Shown here piece by piece: positions 1 through 5,915 of a DNA stretch of 7,911 nucleotides. The first letter of the stretch is position 1. Each line of letters begins with the position of its first letter. Source of the stretch: JBEKDJ01 sp050014415 (GTDB lineage: Bacteria > Desulfobacterota > BSN033 > UBA1163). The notes beneath the pieces are model-generated. The model was not told where the DNA came from. It did not search any database and saw nothing but the letters and a program-made list of their open reading frames with translations. A program made the translations under genes and the position numbers. The stretch is taken from assembly GCA_050014415.1 (NCBI GenBank), contig JBEKDJ010000330.1, forward strand, positions 1-7,911, written 5' to 3'.

Positions 1-101
1 TAGCTCTCTTGATTGCCCTCATTGTTTATGCTTCCTTCAGACTCCTGTACTAGGCTTTCCCTCCTTTTCGAACAAAAGAACCCAAGCCTTCTTCATTATC
101 T

Positions 102-206
102 TCAGTGCAACCTTCTCCGTGGGCGGGTTTTGAATACTTCGTCGCTCGTTTTCGACCAGGAGAATTCGTTCTTCAGTTCACTCATGACGCTGCCAACCTC
201 TCCCAT
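102..206 (-). pseudogene. N-terminal fragment of a probable PD-(D/E)XK-family nuclease
   Basis: This minus-strand frame reads 34 residues from an ATG at 206, with a second in-frame ATG at residue 8. Residues 8-27 contain the string MSELKNEFSWSKTSDEVF. I recall this kind of opening (xELKNEFSWSxSRDxxF) from PD-(D/E)XK nuclease family proteins, where it is followed by a Cys/Tyr-rich stretch and several hundred residues. Here the similarity stops at about residue 27, the frame runs into Arg-rich sequence and a stop at 102-104, and no catalytic residues are present. It starts immediately downstream of the transposase remnant on the same strand, so it is probably another truncated gene in this scrap of mobile DNA. 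The family assignment rests on recognition of one short motif. The bases between 1 and 101 show no gene I can support. Confidence 0.35.
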
Positions 207-219
207 TTTGGGGTCAGGT

Positions 220-609
220 CTATTTTATTAGCATTTTGTCTTTTGCCCTTAGAATTCTGCTGACAGAAGTAAAATGTATCCTTAGATGGTCGGCGACCTC
301 CCTCTGAGTGTACCCATGCTCGAAGACTGCCTCGCCTATGCTCTTGTTTCTTTTCCGCTTATCTCGAAGCACCTCCAATCTAAAAATGTCTCTCAAAGGA
401 GGTTTGTTCATGAATCGCTGGCTCTTCGCTATCTCCGGAATCTGTTTTCTTCCCCTCACGTAGTCACTAAGGCTCTCTATGAAATCACCCTCCCCCAAAA
501 CACTCTGTGCCCTCACTCTATTCCAAATCGATTCAACCCCAATTCCGTCCCTGACAAATCTCCTATAGCCAGCCTCTGCTATCTTCCTCTTCACAGTAAC
601 CGACGCCTT
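220..609 (-). pseudogene. REP-associated tyrosine transposase (RAYT, IS200/IS605-like), C-terminal remnant
   Basis: The minus-strand frame ending at the TAG at 220-222 matches the C-terminal half of Y1/RAYT transposases. A FVRDGIGVESIW-like segment comes first, then LGEGDFIESLSDYVRGRKQI, then SQRFMNKPPLRDIF. The end is a DnaA-like helix-turn-helix (about 247-342) with HGYTQREVADHL and HFTSVSRIL. In intact members this DNA-binding tail follows an HUH nuclease domain carrying the HxH pair and the catalytic tyrosine; that whole domain is missing here. The formal ATG at 642 lies in sequence that belongs to the recombinase remnant on the other strand, so homology ends at about 585-609. The stop is followed on the minus strand by AGACCTGACCCC, a motif I associate with the tail of such elements. 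The fragment cannot be catalytically active. Confidence 0.8.
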
Positions 610-963
610 GGCTGTCCTTACGTCTTTCACCGAGACGGACAACCATTCAAGGAGTTTCGCAAATCATGGAAAACGGCTTGTCGTGCGGCTGGATTAAAAG
701 ACAGGCTCTTCCATGATTTCAGGCGCACTGCAATAAGGAACATGATCAGGGCCGGAGTTTCCGAAGGAGTAGCAATGAAGATTTCGGGGCACAAGACTCG
801 GGCCGTATTTGATCGGTACAACATCGTGAGTGATCATGATCTGAAGGAAGCGGCACGGAAGCAACATGTCTTCATGGCCTCTCAAAATGTAACTGAAACG
901 GTTACAAAAAGGTTACATTCGGCTGAAAAAGTGAGTTTTTTGGAAAGGCAGGTCAATGGGTAA
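610..963 (+). pseudogene. Tyrosine recombinase (phage-type integrase), C-terminal catalytic fragment
   Basis: About 117 residues of a site-specific tyrosine recombinase are readable up to the TAA at 961-963. Visible are the PYVFHRDGQPFKEFRKSW segment, the HDFRRT box (His and the second catalytic Arg), the GHK box, and the nucleophile region VFDRYNIV, followed by SDHDLKEA. The first catalytic Arg, the core-binding domain and the arm-binding domain are absent. The frame stays open upstream to 286, but there it only reads the antisense of the transposase remnant, so the true homology begins near 610. No start codon or ribosome binding site fits. The fragment ends 25 bases before the 3' end of a tRNA remnant, which is where integrases of tRNA-targeting islands usually sit. 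It is inferred to be the dead integrase of an older integrated element. Confidence 0.85.
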
Positions 964-988
964 GTGGCTGAATTGTTTTAGAAAGAAT

Positions 989-1057
989 TGGCGCGCCCAG
1001 CCCGACTTGAACGGGCGACCTGCGGATTCGTAGTTCGATTCGGGCGCTGCTCTAACC
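989..1057 (-). pseudogene. tRNA-Arg(ACG) remnant, candidate integration site (att) scar
   Basis: Read on the minus strand, this ends in a good tRNA 3' half. It has anticodon loop CTACGAA (1027-1033, anticodon ACG) and 3' anticodon strand TCCGC. A perfect T arm follows, GCCCG-TTCAAGT-CGGGC, then 3' acceptor strand TGGGCGC, discriminator G and CCA at 989-991. The D-arm 3' part GGTTAGAGC is at 1049-1057. Between that and the anticodon loop sits about 9 extra bases (1036-1044) that destroy the 5' anticodon strand, and no 5' acceptor strand is present. It is therefore not a functional tRNA. Its position next to an integrase remnant suggests an attL/attR-type duplicate of the 3' end of a chromosomal tRNA-Arg gene, later mutated. 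The tRNA identity is firm; the att role is inferred. Confidence 0.75.
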
Positions 1058-1111
1058 CCCTGGAAAAAGGCCCGGTTTCCCTTAACGCTTCAAAATTTCA
1101 GGCGAAACGCT

Positions 1112-1144
1112 TTCCAATCCATTCCATTCTGTTCCAGTCCATTC
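1112..1144 (+). repeat. Short direct repeat, two 13-base units
   Basis: TTCCAATCCATTC at 1112-1124 recurs as TTCCAGTCCATTC at 1132-1144, 12 of 13 bases identical and 20 bases apart. It lies in non-coding DNA just beyond the tRNA remnant. It could be residual arm-type sites or simple slippage; nothing decides between these. Confidence 0.5.
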
Positions 1145-1553
1145 TGCCTCTTGGGATCCGTTCTATCACAATTTTATCACAGTCCGGAATCCACAATTTG
1201 CGACAAATTCTTTAGGCCAGGCCCACAGGGCACGATTGAGCAAGGTTCTTTCAGAAGGAGCTTACAGAGAGAATTTGCGTGGTCGGTATGACTATCGTCA
1301 CTGGGAGAAGTTCAGAACTTAACCAGAAAAAAACCCATAGAGGACTTTGCAGAATACTTCCCCAGACCGCAAGAAGCAATGAAAGGACGGAGTTGGGTAT
1401 GACGCTGGATATGGAGAGATAGGCTTATGCAATAAAAAAAAGGGTCGATCAAGGGGCCCCCTCGCCTTCTCTTCTGTGAAACAGTAAGTCTTTTTCTGCC
1501 GCTTATCATCAAGAAAACAACCCCACATGTTTTTACAAAACTTTGATGGCGTC

Positions 1554-1560
1554 GAGGTGG
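1554..1560 (+). promoter_or_regulatory. Ribosome binding site deciding the nrdD start
   Basis: GAGGTGG lies five bases before the ATG at 1566. The longer in-frame ATG at 1527 has no such site, and homology to the ATP-cone begins at 1566, so 1566 is taken as the start. Confidence 0.6.
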
Positions 1561-1565
1561 CAAAA

Positions 1566-3381
1566 ATGTTTGAAAGAATTCGGGAGCGTGAGAGAAGGAT
1601 TGGTAAGTCTGATTCGTCAAAGGTCAAAGCCGCAATTACCAGTGCAGGAAAAACAACCGGGGATTTTTGGCAAAGGGCCAGGAAGAATGTTGACCTGGTT
1701 GGAAAATACATCCAGAAACTGGACTGGAAAGTCAGGGAAAACAGCAATATGTCCTATTCCTTGCAGGGTCTCAATAATTTCATTTCATCGGAAGTCACCT
1801 CACAATATTGGCTGAACCATGTTTATCCCCCCGAAATCGGGCATGCGCATGAGAGCGGGGATATTCACATACACGATCTCAGTATGCTTTCCGCCTACTG
1901 TGTTGGATGGGACTTAAAGGACCTGCTCAACCAAGGTTTCAAGGGGGTTGGAGGAAAAGTAGAGAGTTCTCCCCCGAAACATCTAAGTTCAGCTCTGGGG
2001 CAAATCGTAAACTTTTTCTATACGTTGCAGGGTGAGGCGGCCGGTGCCCAGGCGGTTTCGAACTTCGACACGCTCCTCGCCCCTTTTGTGCGCTATGATA
2101 ACCTGAATTACGAACAGCTGAAACAGGGCTTCCAAGAATTCGTTTTTAACATGAATATTCCAACGCGGGTCGGTTTTCAAACTCCTTTCACCAACATCAC
2201 TATGGACCTTCAGGTATCCCCCATTCTGAAACACGTCCCGATAATCATAGGGGGCACCGAACATGAAGAGAACTACTCCGATTTTCAGCCGGAGATGAAT
2301 CTGATTAACCGGGCGTTCGCCGAGGTTATGAATAATCTGGAAGATGACGGGCAAGTACGGGATCCCCTATTTTTCCAATTTCGTTAATTCAGACCTGAAA
2401 CCAGAAGATACGAGGTCCATGTGTTGCCGCCTGCGCCTTGACAACCGGGAACTCCTGAAAAGAGGCGGAGGTCTCTTTGGAGCAAATCCCCTTACAGGAT
2501 CAATCGGGGTGGTGACGATCAACCTCCCTCGGATAGGGTATCTTTCCGTAAATGAGAATGAGTTTTTTGAACGCCTCAGAAAAATGGTGTTCCTTGCGAA
2601 GGAGAGTCTCTCCATTAAGCGGAAGGTGCTTGAGAGATTCACTGACGATAATCTCTATCCCTACTCAAAGTTTTACCTGAGAGAGATCAAACGGAGCAAA
2701 GGACTTTACTGGATGAATCATTTCTCCACGATCGGCATTGTCGGCATGAACGAGGCATGCTTGAATCTTATGGGTGCAGACATTGGAAGTGAGAAAGGGA
2801 TGAGATTTTCACTTGCGGTTATGGATTTCATCCGAGAAATGATCGCAGACCTCCAGGGGCAAACAGGAGAGATCTTCAACCTGGAAGCAACGCCTGCAGA
2901 AGGCACTTCCTATCGCTTTGCCTTGCTTGACAAGGGACAATTTCCCGAAATCCTTTGCTCCAACGAAGATGAATATCGAAAAGGTGCAGCCCCCTTCTAT
3001 ACCAACTCTACTCAGCTTCCCGTAAACTACACAGACGAGATTTTCGAGACACTGCGGCTCCAGGATGAGTTACAGACAAAATACACAGGTGGAACAGTGC
3101 TTCACATCTACCTGGAAGAACAAGTAGACGAGCCTGAAGCCATAAAAACACTGATCCGGAAAGTGGTGACCAATTACCGGCTTCCGTATTTCACGCTCAC
3201 CCCAACGTTCAGCGTATGTCCCTCTCATGGCTATCTGAATGGGAAAAAAGAGAAGTGCCCCTTTTGTAACGAGGAAACCGAAGTCTATTCAAGGGTCGTT
3301 GGCTACTTGAGGCCAGTGAAGCAGTGGAATGACGGCAAGCAGGCGGAATTCAGCATCAGAAGAACCTTTAAGTTATCTTGA
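1566..3381 (+). pseudogene. nrdD: Anaerobic (class III) ribonucleoside-triphosphate reductase, two internal deletions and a frameshift
   Basis: NrdD reduces ribonucleoside triphosphates to dNTPs in anaerobes using a glycyl radical. The reading starts at 1566 (MFERIRERERRIG...DSSKVKAAI), which looks like the first third of an ATP-cone. It then jumps straight to VDLVGKYIQKLDWKVRENSN, so about 60 residues of the regulatory cone are missing in frame. The first active-site Cys is present (YCVGWDL, residue 112). After AFAEVM (codon ending 2330) the frame breaks. Family members carry about 30 residues here, including FTFPIPTYN, but this sequence goes directly to WKMTGKYGIPYF in the +1 frame (from 2338), and the original frame stops at 2385-2387. 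The second frame holds SMCCRLRLD, the zinc ligands CPSH...CPFC and the glycyl radical motif RVVGYL near the C-terminus. Adding the missing pieces restores the usual length of about 700 residues. A genuine pseudogene and an assembly error are both possible. Confidence 0.9.
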
Positions 3382-3391
3382 TTCGCAGATA

Positions 3392-3414
3392 GGCGGTATA
3401 AGAAAGATACCGCC
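3392..3414 (+). promoter_or_regulatory. Intergenic hairpin between nrdD and nrdG
   Basis: GGCGGTAT (3392-3399) and ATACCGCC (3407-3414) form a perfect 8-base-pair stem around a 7-base loop, AAGAAAG. It fills most of the 45-base gap between the nrdD stop and the nrdG start. No T run follows, so it is not a standard intrinsic terminator. It could be an mRNA-processing or stabilising element that sets the NrdD:NrdG ratio, a protein-binding dyad, or a partial attenuator. The stem is seen; its role is inferred. Confidence 0.6.
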
Positions 3415-3426
3415 AAAATAGGACTT

Positions 3427-4125
3427 ATGCGTTTGGCTGGACTACAGAAGAACTCACTCATCGATTATCCGGGGAAAGTAAGCTGTGTACTCTTTCTTTC
3501 GGGGTGCAACTTTGACTGCCCTTATTGCCACAATCCGGATCTTGTAAGAGGTAATTTGTCCTCTCTTGCTTATCTGGATGAGAAGATGGTCTACGAATTT
3601 CTCGAAAGGCGCAAAGGGTTCCTAGACGGGGTAGTTATTTCTGGTGGAGAACCGACTCTGAATAGAGACCTTATTCCCCTTTGCGAAAAGATCAAACAGA
3701 TTGGCTATCCACTAAAACTGGATACGAACGGAAGCCGGCCGAAGGTAATAAAGCGACTCATCCGTGAAGGAATTGTTGATTACATTGCAATGGACATAAA
3801 AACTGATCCTTTTCACTACTCCCCCTTAATAATAAAAGATTACGATCCCGGTAATATATTCACAAGCATTCGCGCTATCATGGAAACGGCAAGGACATAC
3901 GAATTCAGAACAACATGCGTAAAACCCATAGTGGCTGAACAGGACATCGAGAATATCGCAAAAACCATTAGAGACGCAAGCCTGTATATCTTACAGCGCT
4001 TCCATAACAACAGGGTACTTCACCCTGAATACTTCCGTGAAGATCAAGGAAGTTATGACGAGGACGGACTTATGCATCTAAAAACGGTAGCAGAGCCATG
4101 GGTAAAAAAGTGCATAATCCGCTGA
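3427..4125 (+). CDS. nrdG: Anaerobic ribonucleoside-triphosphate reductase activating protein (radical SAM)
   Basis: The 232-residue protein is a radical-SAM activase that uses a [4Fe-4S] cluster and S-adenosylmethionine to place the glycyl radical on NrdD. The cluster motif CNFDCPYC is at residues 27-34 (Cys 27, 31, 34), preceded by the family opening GLQKNSLIDYPGKVSCVLFLSGC. The SAM-binding GGEP follows at 73-76, then KLDTNGSRP at about 97-105 and AMDIKTDP at 121-128. Length and the C-terminal HLKTVAEPWV segment fit the anaerobic NrdG type of roughly 230 residues. The ATG at 3427 follows an AGGA at 3418-3424 and a hairpin. It lies 45 bases after nrdD on the same strand, so the two form an operon. 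The gene looks intact while nrdD upstream is broken. It may still serve another NrdD copy, or nrdD decay may be recent. Confidence 0.93.
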   Translation: MRLAGLQKNSLIDYPGKVSCVLFLSGCNFDCPYCHNPDLVRGNLSSLAYLDEKMVYEFLERRKGFLDGVVISGGEPTLNRDLIPLCEKIKQIGYPLKLDTNGSRPKVIKRLIREGIVDYIAMDIKTDPFHYSPLIIKDYDPGNIFTSIRAIMETARTYEFRTTCVKPIVAEQDIENIAKTIRDASLYILQRFHNNRVLHPEYFREDQGSYDEDGLMHLKTVAEPWVKKCIIR

Positions 4126-4172
4126 GTTGCCGTCCGCTTACTTCGATACCATCAACAGCGTGGCGGAGACGC

Positions 4173-4193
4173 GCTTCCTCGAAGCAAAGGAGG
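4173..4193 (+). promoter_or_regulatory. Small hairpin joined to the parA ribosome binding site
   Basis: GCTTC (4173-4177) and GAAGC (4181-4185) form a 5-base-pair stem with a CTC loop that ends exactly where the strong Shine-Dalgarno AAAGGAGG (4186-4193) begins, eight bases before the ATG at 4202. The ribosome site fixes the parA start. The stem is short and any translational effect is inferred. Confidence 0.5.
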
Positions 4194-4201
4194 AACAAGA
4201 G

Positions 4202-4969
4202 ATGAAAAAGATAGGAATCTGCAATAACAAGGGAGGAGTAGGGAAAACCACATTTTGCTTCTGCCTAGGAGGAACCTTAGCCGAGATGGGCAAGAAAGTA
4301 TTGATGGTGGATATGGACCAACAAGGCTCCCTAAGTTCTTCTTTTCTCCAAAACATAAATGAACTTCCGTATGTCATCACAGATGCCCTCCTAGATGATC
4401 AAAAGTCGATAAAAGCAGTGGTTCAAAAAACAAACTTCGAAAACATCGACCTCGTTCCGGCCAACCTCAGTCTTGGGAGAATAGAGAATGAGCTCATCTC
4501 GGAACGGGACTCACACTATTGCCTTGCTGACAAGCTTACCGAGATCGAAGGCGAATACGACGTGATTCTGCTGGACGCACCACCGAACCTCGGACTCGCT
4601 ACGTGGTCCGTACTGACCGCTTCGGAAGGGGTGATCATCCCCTTAGAGGCTCAAGACTACAGTGTAAAAGGAACCGGTTACTTGCACACGGTAATCGAGA
4701 AAGTAAGGAAAAGGGCTAACCCTCACCTCACGATTCTCGGTTACGTTATCAACCGCTATGACGGGAGAAGAAGGATCGAACAGGACTTCAAGTTGATGAT
4801 TGAACAGCATCTCGGGGAAAAGGTTTTCAAACATGTCCTGAAAGACTCGGTCATGTATGTGGAGGCAGTAACGCTTGGAAAACCGATTACGTACCTTGCT
4901 CCAAAAAGCGAGCAAGCTGAAGCTTTCAGACACATCGGGAGGGAGGTGCTAAATGTCCAAGACCTATAG
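4202..4969 (+). CDS. parA: ParA/Soj-family partition ATPase
   Basis: The 255-residue cytoplasmic ATPase of the ParA (MinD/Soj) family acts with ParB to segregate plasmid or chromosome copies through ATP-dependent, nucleoid-bound gradients. The deviant Walker A KGGVGKTT is at residues 10-17 (signature Lys 10, catalytic Lys 15). The A' motif VDMDQQGSLS is at about 36-45 and Walker B VILLDAPP at 121-128. There is no N-terminal helix-turn-helix, so it is the short Soj-like type, which typically leaves operon repression to ParB. An in-frame TTG at 4127, two bases after the nrdG stop, would add 25 residues, but the Shine-Dalgarno at 4186 and the P-loop position in the family favour 4202. Its 3' end overlaps parB by 17 bases. 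It lies 76 bases behind nrdG, so it could be read from that operon as well as from its own promoter. Confidence 0.93.
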   Translation: MKKIGICNNKGGVGKTTFCFCLGGTLAEMGKKVLMVDMDQQGSLSSSFLQNINELPYVITDALLDDQKSIKAVVQKTNFENIDLVPANLSLGRIENELISERDSHYCLADKLTEIEGEYDVILLDAPPNLGLATWSVLTASEGVIIPLEAQDYSVKGTGYLHTVIEKVRKRANPHLTILGYVINRYDGRRRIEQDFKLMIEQHLGEKVFKHVLKDSVMYVEAVTLGKPITYLAPKSEQAEAFRHIGREVLNVQDL

Positions 4970-5915
4970 GCTGAATGCAGAGGAAATCTCCACCTTTCTC
5001 AGCCCAGTCGAAGCACAGGGTGAAAAGGGCAAAAAAGGGGAGAGAGAGAACACGAGCCCTCTCAGAGGAGCCAGGCTTATCGACATTGAAAGGATCAATC
5101 CAGACCCCAACCAGCCCAGGAAAACATTTGAGAAGAGGACGTTAGAATCCTTGGCTGAGTCAATAAGGGAGATAGGTGGGATAATCGATCCCCTAACCGT
5201 CGCATATGACGAGAAAGAAAATGTCTTCAGAATCATAAGCGGGGAAAGAAGATACAGGGCCGCCACAATGGCAGGTCTCAAAAGACTTCCCTGCATCATA
5301 AAAGAGGTCGATCCGAAAAAAACACTCCTCCTCCAACTCATTACAAACCTTCAAAGGGAGGATATCACACCTCTTGAGGAGTCCGCCGGGATCAGGTCCC
5401 TAATAGAAAGATTCAGCTACTCTCAGGCAGACGTAGCAAAACTATTGAATAAATCACCGACCTATATCAGCCAAATCCTGGGATTGGAGAGGCTGACCCA
5501 ACCCGCCAGGGAGATTCTTCAGACGTCTGAAGTTGCCAAGGAGATTCAGATCCAGGCATCAAAGGAGAAAGACCCCAAAAGCCAATCGGAGATATTAAAG
5601 AAGGCATCTGAAGAAAGGAAAACAGTAAGGCAGATACGGCTGGATTTGAAAATGGCCGGATTGATAGAAGGTGGAAAAACGCACCCTGGCGCCAATGTGG
5701 AGGAAAGACCCGGTGGAATTGAAGGTAGAAACTTCCGTAAATGGACATGGAGACCCGAGGACAGCAGATTCGTGATCACGATCCAATTCAGCAAGGAGCA
5801 AAGTGAAAGCGGCAAAGCTCAATTAATCAAGGCTGCCCTGGAAGAGACACTAAAGGGGACCCAACTTCAAATGATGAGGAGAAAACTCGATGACCTCCAC
5901 GGTTACCAAGAATGA
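4953..5915 (+). CDS. parB: ParB/RepB/Spo0J-family partition protein with altered CTPase motif
   Basis: The 320-residue protein binds a centromere (parS) and, in the family, works as a CTP-dependent DNA clamp that stimulates ParA. A charged N-terminal tail (1-40) leads into the ParB N-terminal domain: IDIERINPDPNQPRKTF at 44-59 and the C-motif GERRYRAA at 97-104. The second CTP motif is TNLQREDITPLEE (131-143). A helix-turn-helix follows at about 154-177 (SYSQADVAKLLNKSPTYISQIL). A Lys/Glu-rich helical linker (about 200-235) joins it to a C-terminal segment at 260-320, the likely dimerisation region. The usual motif is ENxQR; here position 131 is Thr instead of Glu, the residue needed for CTP hydrolysis in Bacillus ParB. 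The start is set by GGGAGG just upstream. It overlaps parA by 17 bases and the next gene by 26, pointing to translational coupling. Confidence 0.92.
   Translation: MSKTYRLNAEEISTFLSPVEAQGEKGKKGERENTSPLRGARLIDIERINPDPNQPRKTFEKRTLESLAESIREIGGIIDPLTVAYDEKENVFRIISGERRYRAATMAGLKRLPCIIKEVDPKKTLLLQLITNLQREDITPLEESAGIRSLIERFSYSQADVAKLLNKSPTYISQILGLERLTQPAREILQTSEVAKEIQIQASKEKDPKSQSEILKKASEERKTVRQIRLDLKMAGLIEGGKTHPGANVEERPGGIEGRNFRKWTWRPEDSRFVITIQFSKEQSESGKAQLIKAALEETLKGTQLQMMRRKLDDLHGYQE

Larger units (their letters stand above)
1058..1565. other. Gene-free stretch between tRNA remnant and nrdD
   Basis: About 500 bases with no gene I can support. It contains the short direct repeat at 1112-1144. A plus-strand frame that is open down to a TAA at 1320-1322 gives a protein-like tail (GAYRENLRGRYDYRHWEKF) with no start or recognisable family. 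An A8 run at about 1434-1441 lies beside a GGGGCCCC palindrome. I looked for NrdR-box pairs, a cobalamin riboswitch and a clear sigma-70 promoter ahead of nrdD and found none convincing, so how nrdD is or was transcribed is not visible here. Confidence 0.6.

Noticed and set aside
13..231. 72-residue plus-strand frame at the left edge
   Set aside because: Low-complexity Leu/Ser-rich antisense of the minus-strand fragment at 102-206 and its surroundings; no ribosome site or family.
286..609. N-terminal half of a longer integrase reading frame on the plus strand
   Set aside because: It is the antisense of the RAYT transposase remnant, with no integrase-like residues before about 610.
988..1215. 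Plus-strand frame beginning MARPARLERATCG
   Set aside because: This is the well-known false protein produced by reading antisense across a tRNA 3' end; the tRNA-Arg remnant explains it and the rest has no protein character.
1216..1565. Cobalamin riboswitch or NrdR boxes ahead of nrdD
   Set aside because: I looked for the conserved riboswitch core and for paired NrdR-type palindromes and saw neither.
1312..1747. Two overlapping minus-strand frames before and into nrdD
   Set aside because: They overlap the conserved nrdD start in antisense and carry no recognisable domain.
2325..2345. Programmed +1 ribosomal frameshift in nrdD
   Set aside because: No slippery sequence or stimulatory structure is apparent, and about 30 conserved residues are missing at the break, which frameshifting could not restore.
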